In this document: one piece after another, positions 7,714 to 15,217 of the stretch
Layout of the letters: each line of letters opens with the position of its first letter
How positions within the stretch are numbered: the stretch's first letter is position 1
NCBI RefSeq assembly: GCF_026790145.1
Contig: NZ_JALAMS010000014.1
Span: 1-64,000, forward strand
DNA length: 64,000 nucleotides
DNA from: Bacillus_I endophytica_A
GTDB taxonomy: Bacteria > Bacillota > Bacilli > Bacillales > Bacillaceae_H
Direction: 5' to 3'
The notes under the pieces: generated by a model
What the model was told of the DNA's origin: nothing
What the model saw: the letters and a program-made list of their open reading frames with translations, nothing else
Databases searched by the model: none
Position numbers and translations under genes: made by a program

Positions 7714-8841
7714 GTGTCTATATATACTCTTACTGCAAAAGAGATCACCCAAAAAATATTTAATAAAGAACCATTATTTATTTTAGATGTTCGTAATGAA
7801 CATGATTTTAAGGATTGGAAGATTGAAGGCCATTATTTTGAATATCTCAATGTACCTTACTTTGATCTTCTAGATGGAGTAGAGGAGATTTTAGAAAAAA
7901 TGCCTCCTAATAAAGAGATTTTAGTTGTTTGTGCTAAAGAAGGTTCTTCAATTATGGTAGCTGATATGCTTTCAGAAGCTGGTCTTACTGTGGCATATCT
8001 GAAAGGGGGGATGAGAGCATGGAGTGAACATGTAGAGCCTGTAAAAGTAGGAGATCTAAAAGGTGGTGGAGAGATATATCAATTTGTTCGAATTGGTAAA
8101 GGGTGTCTCGCATACATGGTTGTAGCAAATAAAGAAGCAGTTGTGATAGATGCTACACGTATGACAGATATTTATGTTGATTTTTCGAAGGGAATCGGAG
8201 CAACCATTACTCATGTCTTTGATACACATCTCCATGCAGATCATATTTCAGGTGGAAGATCACTAGCAGAAGAAACAAAAGCAACTTACTGGTTACCAGA
8301 AAAAGATGCTAAAGAAGTTGAGTTTGATTATGAACCATTAGAAGAAGAAACGGTTATTACTATTGGAAATACAGACGTTTCTATTCAAGCTCTTTACTCT
8401 CCAGGTCATACGATTGGTTCGACTTCTTTTATCATCGATAAACAGTATCTTCTTTCAGGCGATATTCTGTTCATTGACTCGATTGGTAGACCAGATCTAG
8501 CCGGTATGGCAGAAGATTGGATAAGCGATTTAAGAGAGACGCTCTACAAGCGATACAAAGAGCTATGGGATGAATTAATTGTACTACCAGCTCACTTTAT
8601 GATGATTGACGAGTTAAATGAAGATGGAAGTGTAGCCAAAACATTAAATACGTTGTTTGCTAAAAATCATGGTTTAAATATTGAGGATGAGAGAGAATTT
8701 AAACATTTATTGATAGATTATCTGCCGCCTCAACCACATGCATATCAAGAAATTCGTGAAACAAATATGGGGAAAAGAAATCCTAATGAAGAAAAGCAAC
8801 GTGAAATGGAAATTGGACCAAATCGCTGTGCTATTCGATAA
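7714..8841 (+). CDS. yrkH: rhodanese/metallo-beta-lactamase persulfide dioxygenase (YrkH, CstB/ETHE1-like)
   Basis: 375 residues. Residues 1-105 are a rhodanese domain with Cys73 in VVCAKEGSS. Residues 118-375 are an ETHE1-type metallo-beta-lactamase. The motif THLHADH gives His172, His174, Asp176 and His177; His232 (SPGHT) and Asp250 (SGDILF) complete the set. In ETHE1 proteins a mononuclear iron is held by two His and one Asp and oxidises persulfide to sulfite. The rhodanese is at the N terminus, whereas S. aureus CstB has it at the C terminus. The start is GTG 7714. It is the detoxifying catalyst of the cluster. Confidence 0.88.
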   Translation: MSIYTLTAKEITQKIFNKEPLFILDVRNEHDFKDWKIEGHYFEYLNVPYFDLLDGVEEILEKMPPNKEILVVCAKEGSSIMVADMLSEAGLTVAYLKGGMRAWSEHVEPVKVGDLKGGGEIYQFVRIGKGCLAYMVVANKEAVVIDATRMTDIYVDFSKGIGATITHVFDTHLHADHISGGRSLAEETKATYWLPEKDAKEVEFDYEPLEEETVITIGNTDVSIQALYSPGHTIGSTSFIIDKQYLLSGDILFIDSIGRPDLAGMAEDWISDLRETLYKRYKELWDELIVLPAHFMMIDELNEDGSVAKTLNTLFAKNHGLNIEDEREFKHLLIDYLPPQPHAYQEIRETNMGKRNPNEEKQREMEIGPNRCAIR

Positions 8842-8890
8842 ATAGAAAATATGAAAAGGTTGATAAGAAGATAACAGAGGAGCTGTAAAT

Positions 8891-9118
8891 ATGAAAGCAG
8901 ATAAAGTATTAGATGCAAAAAAATTAGCATGTCCTATGCCAATTATTAAAACAAAGAAAGCAATCAATGAGTTACAACAGGGTAAGATTTTAGAAGTCCA
9001 TGTAACAGACAAAGGAGCTAAAAAGGACTTTACTGCTTGGACTAATTCAAGCGGCCATGAACTTTTAAAGCAAGTGGAAGAGGACAATGTGTTAATGTTT
9101 TGGATTAAAAAAGGATAA
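8891..9118 (+). CDS. yrkI: TusA-family sulfur carrier protein YrkI
   Basis: A 75-residue single-domain TusA/SirA-like protein with the CPMP motif (Cys14). It is closely similar to the N-terminal domain of the upstream TusA-rhodanese fusion, indicating an in-cluster duplication. It should carry sulfane sulfur as a protein persulfide between rhodaneses and the dioxygenase. GAGGAGC precedes ATG 8891. It sits 49 bp after yrkH and 53 bp before the permease, so all three are probably cotranscribed. Confidence 0.9.
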   Translation: MKADKVLDAKKLACPMPIIKTKKAINELQQGKILEVHVTDKGAKKDFTAWTNSSGHELLKQVEEDNVLMFWIKKG

Positions 9119-9171
9119 AGAACAATCAAGATGAAAGGATACCCCTTCATCTTGAAAGGGAGGAAACCCTA

Positions 9172-9948
9172 ATGGATATTGCATTTGTTATAACTCTTTT
9201 TATCATTGGGGTTATAGGTTCTTTTATATCCGGGATGATAGGCATTGGAGGATCTGTTATCAACTATCCTATGTTATTGTATCTTCCTCCGTTAGTAGGG
9301 GTAATGTCATTAACAGCACATGAAGTTGCGGGCATCGGGGCTATTCAAGTGTTTTTTGCTACAATCAGCGGGGTTTGGACATATCGAAAAAGCGGATTTT
9401 TACACAAAAAATTAATTATATATAGGGGAAGCAGTATTTTTATAAGTAGCATAGCAGGGAGTTACTTTTCTCAGTTGATATCTGAAAAAGGAATGAATTA
9501 TATATATGGAGTCTTAGCTCTTATAGCTGTTATTTTTATGTTTACCGCTAAGACAAAGCAAGAAGACGTGGCAGATAGAGAAGTAACCTTTAATAAATGG
9601 TTAGCTTCCTCTTTAGCTTTTATCATTGGAGGAATATCCGGGATTTTAGGAGCAGGAGGAGCCTTCATATTGGTTCCTATTATGCTTAGTGTATTGAACA
9701 TTCCAACAAGAACAACGATTGCTTCTTCTCTAGCTATTACCTTTATCTCTTCTATGGGAACAGTCATGGGTAAAGTTGGTACAGGTCAAGTTCTCTTTGT
9801 ACCTGCTTCCATTCTGATTATTGCTAGTCTACTAGCATCTCCACTAGGAGCCCATCTAGGACAAAGGGTGAATGCAAAGTTTTTGCAATGGCTATTAGCT
9901 CTATTCATTTTAGCTACTGCTCTTAAAATTTGGATTGGAATTGTTTAA
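9172..9948 (+). CDS. yrkJ: TauE/SafE-family sulfite/sulfonate exporter YrkJ
   Basis: 258 residues with about seven to eight membrane segments and the two internal glycine-rich repeats (GMIGIGGSVINYPML and GILGAGGAFILVPIM) that define TauE/SafE permeases. In this context it most likely exports sulfite or thiosulfate formed by persulfide oxidation; S. aureus cst loci also contain a tauE. The start ATG 9172 has SD AAAGGGAGG. It is the last gene of the sulfur cluster, and a terminator follows. Confidence 0.85.
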   Translation: MDIAFVITLFIIGVIGSFISGMIGIGGSVINYPMLLYLPPLVGVMSLTAHEVAGIGAIQVFFATISGVWTYRKSGFLHKKLIIYRGSSIFISSIAGSYFSQLISEKGMNYIYGVLALIAVIFMFTAKTKQEDVADREVTFNKWLASSLAFIIGGISGILGAGGAFILVPIMLSVLNIPTRTTIASSLAITFISSMGTVMGKVGTGQVLFVPASILIIASLLASPLGAHLGQRVNAKFLQWLLALFILATALKIWIGIV

Positions 9949-9986
9949 AAAGTTTGTAAAAACAAATGTACTTTCACGTAACAAGT

Positions 9987-10026
9987 AAAAAGGCTTGAGT
10001 TCATTGCAACTCAAGCTTTTTATTTT
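9987..10026. terminator. bidirectional terminator between yrkJ and PAS-STAS gene
   Basis: CTTGAGTT / AACTCAAG core flanked by A-run and T-run with one bulged G. It serves the convergent genes on both sides. Confidence 0.8.
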
Positions 10027-10087
10027 CTTTAAATTACATGGTGTGAATAAAATATCCATAAAACACGTTTGTTTAATTTCACATTAT

Positions 10088-10870
10088 TTATTTTGAGGAA
10101 TCACTAGTGAAAATGATACCCAAAGAGTGCAGGGCGTCTTTTACAGTAGCCATTTTTAAAGTTCTATCAAGATTAATCCCTAGTTGTACAGCAGATAAAG
10201 CTAGCTCTGGTCTTAATCCTGTTAAAATACAATGAACGCCAAGTAATGACATTACATGATTAATTTTAAAAAGATGCTCTGTTACAATTGAATCTAATTT
10301 ATAAATACCTGAAAAGTCGATAATTAAACAATTTACTTTTTGAGTCTGTACCTTTATGGGTACATCTGTTAAGAGTTGGTGTGCTCTTTCCTCATCTATG
10401 GAGCCTACTAACGGGAGGATTGCGATTCCATCTAAAAGAGGAACAAGGGTTGCAGACAGTTCGTTTATTTGTTTTACGATTTCTTTTTGTTTTTTCTCAT
10501 GTTCTCTTCTTGTTGTTATATCTCTGACATAAGTTTGGATTACTTTTGTATTTCCCATTAATATAGGGTGGCAGTACAATTCAACATTAACTGTTGTTCC
10601 ATCCATTCTGTATATCGTTTCTTCAATGAGCTCTGCTGGACGTTCATAAGCAGATTGAATTCTTGTTCTTATAGCTTCTTTAGAAGTTTCTTGAAAGATA
10701 TCTAACGGACTTGCACCAATAATCTCTTCTTTTGTACTTCTAAAAAACTCTTCAGCTGCGTGATTCACATATATAATTTTATGATTTGAATGGATGATAA
10801 GTGGATCTAATGCATATTCCATTACTTGTTTATAGTCAATATCGGAAATATTTTCCCTCATAGTATTCAC
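10088..10870 (-). CDS. PAS-STAS protein (RsbR/YtvA-like stressosome or signalling protein)
   Basis: 260 residues. An N-terminal PAS domain (about 14-125, ending in the typical TYVRDITTRREHEKK) is linked by a coiled-coil-prone stretch to a STAS domain (about 148-255, DFSGIYKLDS strand-helix). The layout matches YtvA and RsbR paralogues that modulate the sigma-B stressosome. The LOV photoactive motif (GRNCRFLQ) is absent, so it is not a flavin blue-light sensor of the YtvA type. Both usual phosphoacceptor Thr positions appear as Ser (KLDS, LALS). The sensed ligand is unknown. It reads leftwards from about 10870, with a likely SD of GGGAGTG. Confidence 0.82.
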   Translation of the reverse strand: MNTMRENISDIDYKQVMEYALDPLIIHSNHKIIYVNHAAEEFFRSTKEEIIGASPLDIFQETSKEAIRTRIQSAYERPAELIEETIYRMDGTTVNVELYCHPILMGNTKVIQTYVRDITTRREHEKKQKEIVKQINELSATLVPLLDGIAILPLVGSIDEERAHQLLTDVPIKVQTQKVNCLIIDFSGIYKLDSIVTEHLFKINHVMSLLGVHCILTGLRPELALSAVQLGINLDRTLKMATVKDALHSLGIIFTSDSSK

Positions 10871-11139
10871 TCCCTGATAAAAAGCCTAAAGCATTGGCCA
10901 ACTTTTATCAAGGTTTTGAGTGTTTCTTTCTTTCAAATTAATTAGGTTCATCAAAGCAGTTAATTTGGTTATAGAGGACTTTTATCATATGTTGCGTTAG
11001 AGTATAGGAATATAAAAAATCCACTTTTTATTTACTCAGAGAAAAGATAGAGGAAAATAAACTGGAATATCCTGTATAATCTAAGCTTCTTCATTTCTTT
11101 AATTGTTATAAACCATTAAGTAAGGAGGGAGGGAGAAGA

Positions 11140-11289
11140 GTGAAAGAGCTCATTGGAGTATGCATTGAATGCAAGAGAGACATTTATTGTTTGAATGGAT
11201 TTTTAGATGGAATTATTAGCGAAAATGGTCAGTTGATATGCTTCTCATGTAACAAGAAATTGGCTTCAAAAGAGTCGAGCAAAACTTGA
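11140..11289 (+). CDS. 49-residue zinc-ribbon-like small protein
   Basis: A short ORF (GTG 11140, TGA 11287-11289) with a very strong SD, GGAGGGAGGG, at 11124-11133. The protein has two CxxC pairs, VCIECK near residue 8 and ICFSCN near residue 34, spaced like a treble-clef or zinc ribbon. A third Cys is at 17. It is followed by a good terminator, making a complete small transcription unit. I recognise no specific family. Function is unknown; a metal-binding adaptor is likely. It is too short for most gene finders. Confidence 0.6.
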   Translation: MKELIGVCIECKRDIYCLNGFLDGIISENGQLICFSCNKKLASKESSKT

Positions 11290-11328
11290 AATCTCCATCT
11301 AGTGTATATCTTCTGCCTATTTAAAGAA

Positions 11329-11370
11329 GAAAGAGCGTACTTTATTTTCGTTAAAGCACGCTCTTTCGTT
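11329..11370. terminator. bidirectional terminator
   Basis: GAAAGAGCGTACTTT / AAAGCACGCTCTTTC, one mismatch in 15, with 9-nt loop. It lies between the small zinc-ribbon gene and the convergent nucleotidyltransferase. Confidence 0.8.
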
Positions 11371-11391
11371 TAGGAGCTAAAGATTTTTTCC

Positions 11392-12273
11392 CTAATAAAT
11401 ATTCTTGGCATCAGAAGGTAAATGTTTTACATGTGTAAGATAGCTCATCATATTTCTATCCTCAGTAAGATGATAAGTGAACAATAATGTTCTAGCCACA
11501 TCTTTTCCTAAACATCTAAACAGTTCACAGGTAACAAATATTGCATTCCAAAAGGTAGCATAGTTATCGTCCCCATACGATTTTTTATACATTTCCCAGT
11601 ACTTTTTAGGAAGGTGATTTTTGAAATATTTTCCCATTTTCCCTACTGAAATTTCAAAGTTGTGCTGACTGCCAATCCACCATGATACCATTTCATCTAG
11701 CCTTGATCTAATCACACATTCAAACATTCCTTTAGCATATGGAAGTTCGTCACGCCAAATGCCTTTTGCTACGTTTTGAAGGTTCCACCAAAAATCATTA
11801 CAGCACTCGGTAAACATAAACTCTGATGGTTTTTCTACATGATAATCCGCATCTGTCGGAGAGGGAATAGGCGATAATTTATGATCTTTATCAAGTAGTG
11901 GAAGAGTCAGTTTTTCATGACCATAATGCTCCTGCATATATTCCTTTTTTTCAATATGAAGATCTACTCGAGTACCGTCTGTAAAAAGCATAAGATACCC
12001 ATATGAACAAGGGGAATCTATAGCACTATTTTGAGATTGATCGTTTTTATCTGGTTCCTGCATGAGAAGGACGTCACCAAACAAATTTAGCCATTTTTTG
12101 TCTTTTATAAAAGGTAAAGTTTCTGTCACAACATATACGATATCATAATCTTGGAAAATATCTTTCGGAACATGAGGATTTGTTCGTGAGCCATTCATGT
12201 ATACCGCTCGAATCCGATCGTCATTTTTGGCAATGTTCATGATTATATTCATCATTTCTTGTTCAGTTCTCAT
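11392..12273 (-). CDS. aminoglycoside 6-adenylyltransferase-like protein (AadK/ANT(6) family)
   Basis: 293 residues, normal for ANT(6) enzymes such as B. subtilis AadK. The nucleotidyltransferase core shows the GSR motif (YMNGSRTNPH, residues about 25-34) followed by the D-x-D metal-binding pair in FQDYDIVYVV. The hydrophobic helical C-terminal half with EFMFTECCNDFWWN is typical. It would transfer AMP to streptomycin-type drugs; whether it confers resistance depends on expression. The start is at 12273, behind AAGGAGGGATATGG read on the minus strand. It is a single gene. Confidence 0.85.
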   Translation of the reverse strand: MRTEQEMMNIIMNIAKNDDRIRAVYMNGSRTNPHVPKDIFQDYDIVYVVTETLPFIKDKKWLNLFGDVLLMQEPDKNDQSQNSAIDSPCSYGYLMLFTDGTRVDLHIEKKEYMQEHYGHEKLTLPLLDKDHKLSPIPSPTDADYHVEKPSEFMFTECCNDFWWNLQNVAKGIWRDELPYAKGMFECVIRSRLDEMVSWWIGSQHNFEISVGKMGKYFKNHLPKKYWEMYKKSYGDDNYATFWNAIFVTCELFRCLGKDVARTLLFTYHLTEDRNMMSYLTHVKHLPSDAKNIY

Positions 12274-12624
12274 TCCATATCCCTCCTTGAGACTTGAGAA
12301 TATTTAGTTTGTTTTAACTTAGCCATGGAGGAGGGCGGGGGCGATGTGAAAGCAGCAAAATAGAAAGAGGTTATAACTTGTTCAGCTTCTTTTTCATCCC
12401 ATATTCCTCTCTTTTAAATTTATCTTATGGCTACATTACTTCAATAGGAGTTAGAAGATTCCTTCTTTACCTCCGTAGTTATAGAATATCGACTATACTA
12501 CGCTTGGCTAGTATTTTATTATCGCTCCAACAGACTAATCAAAAGAATTGAATTTAATTTGAGCATGTTTATGAAATGGGACTCCTTAAGGACTAAAGAA
12601 TTATTTGCAAATAAAATTCTGATT

Positions 12625-12649
12625 TTTTGTCCATGAAAGGTGGACAAAA
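12625..12649. repeat. perfect inverted repeat, possible operator
   Basis: TTTTGTCCA (12625-12633) and TGGACAAAA (12641-12649), 7-bp spacer. It has no T tail on the plus strand after a proper G/C stem, so an operator is about as likely as a terminator. Confidence 0.5.
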
Positions 12650-12675
12650 TTAATTTTTTCTATTACTATAAGTTT

Positions 12676-12689
12676 TGTAAACGCTATCA
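12676..12689. promoter_or_regulatory. cre site (CcpA) upstream of kbl-tdh
   Basis: TGTAAACGCTATCA matches the consensus TGWAANCGNTNWCA at all 14 positions. It lies 159 bp before kbl, implying carbon catabolite control of threonine degradation. Confidence 0.75.
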
Positions 12690-12749
12690 TTAAAGCTTTC
12701 TAGCAGTTGCTTGTGTTTTTATGGGGAGGACACATGTGTTTTTTAAAAG

Positions 12750-12823
12750 AGAAATAAACGTAGTGTTCTTAAAAGTAAGCGTTGAAATAGGGATAAATCA
12801 TTAAAGATTTTACGTTTATTTCT
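12750..12823 (+). repeat. 13-bp inverted repeat in kbl leader
   Basis: AGAAATAAACGTA (12750-12762) and TACGTTTATTTCT (12811-12823) are perfectly complementary with a 48-nt loop. The right arm ends 12 nt before the kbl SD region, so the RNA structure would present the SD at its base. Confidence 0.55.
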
Positions 12824-12847
12824 ACAAACAATAAGGGGGTACATGAA

Positions 12848-14038
12848 ATGTCGAGTAAAACATTACATGAATTTTTAAAAGAAAACTTGGATGAGTTAAA
12901 AAACAAAGGACTTTATAATGTGATTGATCCTGTAGAAGGGCCAAATGGGCCAATCATTACAATTGCAGGAAGAGAGTTAATTAATTTGTCATCTAATAAC
13001 TATTTAGGTTTGGCAACAGATCAGCGATTAATAGATGCTTGTTTAGAAGCAACGAAAACTTATGGCGTTGGAGCTGGAGCTGTTCGCACAATTAATGGAA
13101 CGCTAGATATTCACGTCAAATTAGAAGAGAGACTCGCCCAATTTAAGCATACAGAAGCAGCCATTGCCTATCAATCAGGATTTAATTGTAATATGGCAGC
13201 CATTTCAGCAGTGATGGATAAACACGATGCTATTCTTTCAGATGAACTTAATCATGCTTCTATTATTGATGGATGTCGATTATCAAAGGCAAAGATTATC
13301 CGCTATAACCATTCTGATATGGAAGATCTACGAACGAAAACACGTCAAGCAAAAGAGTCAGGAATGTACAACAAAATCATGATTATTACAGACGGAGTAT
13401 TCTCGATGGACGGAGATATTGCCAAGCTTCCAGAGATTGTGGAGATTGCTGAAGAGTTGGATGTAATGACATATGTTGATGATGCCCATGGATCAGGTGT
13501 ATTAGGAAATGGCGCAGGAACAGTGAAACATTTTGGGTTATCAGATCGAGTAGATTTTCAAATAGGAACGTTATCTAAAGCTATCGGGGTTGTAGGAGGC
13601 TATGTAGCAGGAAAGAGAGATTTAATAGATTGGTTAAAAGTAAGAAGTCGTCCATTCTTATTCTCAACAGCGGTCACACCTGGAGCAGTTGCCGCTTGTA
13701 TAGAAGCTATTGATATTTTGATGGATAGCTCAGATCTTCAAAATAAGCTATGGGAAAACAGCAATTATTTGAAAGAAGGGCTGAAAGCATTAGGATTTGA
13801 TATTGGAGCAAGCGAAACACCGATCACCCCTTGTGTAATCGGAGATGAAGCAAAAACACAGCAGTTTAGTAAGAGACTGAATGAAGAGGGCGTGTATGCA
13901 AAATCTATCGTTTTTCCTACCGTTCCAAAAGGCACAGGGCGAGTAAGAAATATGCCAACGGCTGCGCATACAAAAGAGATGCTAGACCATGCCTTAGCTC
14001 TTTATGAAAAAGTAGGAAAAGAGATGGAACTTATTTAA
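12848..14038 (+). CDS. kbl: glycine C-acetyltransferase (2-amino-3-ketobutyrate CoA ligase)
   Basis: 396 residues, the expected size for Kbl, a PLP-dependent alpha-oxoamine synthase. It cleaves 2-amino-3-oxobutyrate with CoA into glycine and acetyl-CoA. The PLP lysine is Lys244 in GTLSKAIG, the Asp-Ala-His cofactor motif is DDAHGSG (211-217), and the early NYLGL motif is present. The start ATG 12848 has SD AAGGGGG. tdh follows within 45 bp, giving the two-step threonine-to-glycine pathway. A perfect cre site upstream suggests repression on preferred sugars. Confidence 0.94.
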   Translation: MSSKTLHEFLKENLDELKNKGLYNVIDPVEGPNGPIITIAGRELINLSSNNYLGLATDQRLIDACLEATKTYGVGAGAVRTINGTLDIHVKLEERLAQFKHTEAAIAYQSGFNCNMAAISAVMDKHDAILSDELNHASIIDGCRLSKAKIIRYNHSDMEDLRTKTRQAKESGMYNKIMIITDGVFSMDGDIAKLPEIVEIAEELDVMTYVDDAHGSGVLGNGAGTVKHFGLSDRVDFQIGTLSKAIGVVGGYVAGKRDLIDWLKVRSRPFLFSTAVTPGAVAACIEAIDILMDSSDLQNKLWENSNYLKEGLKALGFDIGASETPITPCVIGDEAKTQQFSKRLNEEGVYAKSIVFPTVPKGTGRVRNMPTAAHTKEMLDHALALYEKVGKEMELI

Positions 14039-14083
14039 GGGGAATACTTGCAGGATCGTAAGCAAAAAAGGGGAGGTTTTTTC

Positions 14084-15043
14084 ATGAAAAAGATCTTAGT
14101 AACAGGCGCTTTAGGTCAAATTGGTTCAGAGTTAACGCTAAAAATGAGAGAGATTTACGGACACGACAATATCATCGCAACAGATATTAGAAGAACGGAA
14201 AGTGATGTTGTTCAATCAGGCCCATTTGAAATTTTAGATGTGACAGAGGAAAAAGGAATGTTCAACATCGCTAAAAAATATGAAGTAGATACAATTATTC
14301 ATTTAGCTGCTTTACTATCAGCAACAGCTGAAAAGAAGCCGCTTTTAGCCTGGCATTTAAATATGGGTGGATTAGTAAATGCGTTGGAAGCAGCAAGAGA
14401 ACTAAATTGTCAACTCTTCACTCCTAGTTCTATTGGCGCTTTCGGTCCGACAACTCCTAAAAATCTGACTCCGCAAGATATTATTCAACGACCAACAACG
14501 ATGTATGGGGTAAATAAAGTATCTGGAGAATTACTATGTGATTACTATTACTCCAAATTTGGAGTAGACACGAGGGGGCTTCGGTTCCCTGGGCTCATTT
14601 CATATATGACACCTCCTGGTGGAGGAACAACGGACTACGCAGTTGAAATCTACTATGAAGCAATTAAACATAAAAGATATACATCTTATATTGCTGAGGG
14701 GACGTATATGGATATGATGTACATGCCTGATGCATTAACGGCTATTATTACATTGATGGAAGCTGATGCTTCCAAATTAAAACACCGAAATTCATTTAAC
14801 GTATCTGCTATGAGCTTTGATCCAGAGGAAATTGCCGCTGAAATCCAAAAACATATTCCAGAGTTTGTCCTAAAGTATAAAGTCGATCCTGCAAGACAAT
14901 CTATTGCCGACAGCTGGCCTAATCGAATAGATTCTACTTGTGCAAAAGAAGAGTGGGGGTTTAAGCCAGAATACAATCTAGAAAAAATGACAGAAGATAT
15001 ATTATCAAAGTTAAGATTAAAATCAATTTCAGTTACTGCCTAG
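14084..15043 (+). CDS. tdh: L-threonine 3-dehydrogenase, SDR/epimerase type
   Basis: 319 residues of the extended SDR (NAD-dependent epimerase) fold. The Rossmann motif GALGQIG is at residues 8-14 and the catalytic YGVNK appears mid-protein. The sequence TPSSIGAFGPTTP matches SDR-type threonine dehydrogenases, unlike the zinc MDR type of E. coli. It oxidises threonine to 2-amino-3-oxobutyrate for Kbl. I chose ATG 14084 because SD GGGGAGG lies 8-14 bases before it; an in-frame TTG at 14048 would add a poor N-terminal tail. Confidence 0.88.
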   Translation: MKKILVTGALGQIGSELTLKMREIYGHDNIIATDIRRTESDVVQSGPFEILDVTEEKGMFNIAKKYEVDTIIHLAALLSATAEKKPLLAWHLNMGGLVNALEAARELNCQLFTPSSIGAFGPTTPKNLTPQDIIQRPTTMYGVNKVSGELLCDYYYSKFGVDTRGLRFPGLISYMTPPGGGTTDYAVEIYYEAIKHKRYTSYIAEGTYMDMMYMPDALTAIITLMEADASKLKHRNSFNVSAMSFDPEEIAAEIQKHIPEFVLKYKVDPARQSIADSWPNRIDSTCAKEEWGFKPEYNLEKMTEDILSKLRLKSISVTA

Positions 15044-15124
15044 ATCAGCCTATTATTTGAAGTACTGTATGTAGTATAAGGAATGAAAGATCAGTACGTA
15101 ATGCACTCTTAATAACACTTTAAA

Positions 15125-15138
15125 AGTAAGCGCTTTCT
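15125..15138. promoter_or_regulatory. cre-like site upstream of amino acid permease
   Basis: AGTAAGCGCTTTCT matches the cre consensus at 12 of 14 positions, with a perfect AAGCGCTT core. It lies about 80 bp before the permease start. Confidence 0.5.
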
Positions 15139-15217
15139 TTCGGTGTGGAGAACACCTTTAAACAGAACTATTAGCTTTCATCAAACTTTGACTATGAGTG
15201 GTGTAGGGGGAAATAGG

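Larger units (their letters stand above)
12274..12847. other. intergenic regulatory region upstream of kbl
   Basis: No gene is seen. It contains a perfect 9-bp inverted repeat (12625-12649), a perfect cre site (12676-12689) and a long-range 13-bp inverted repeat (12750-12823) close to the kbl start. Confidence 0.6.

Noticed and set aside
7571..7786. 71-codon plus-strand ORF before yrkH
   Set aside because: It overlaps the operator and the start of yrkH in another frame, with no SD and AT-biased codons.
12274..12847. T-box or glycine riboswitch before kbl
   Set aside because: No T-box consensus or glycine aptamer core is seen; only the simple long-range inverted repeat.
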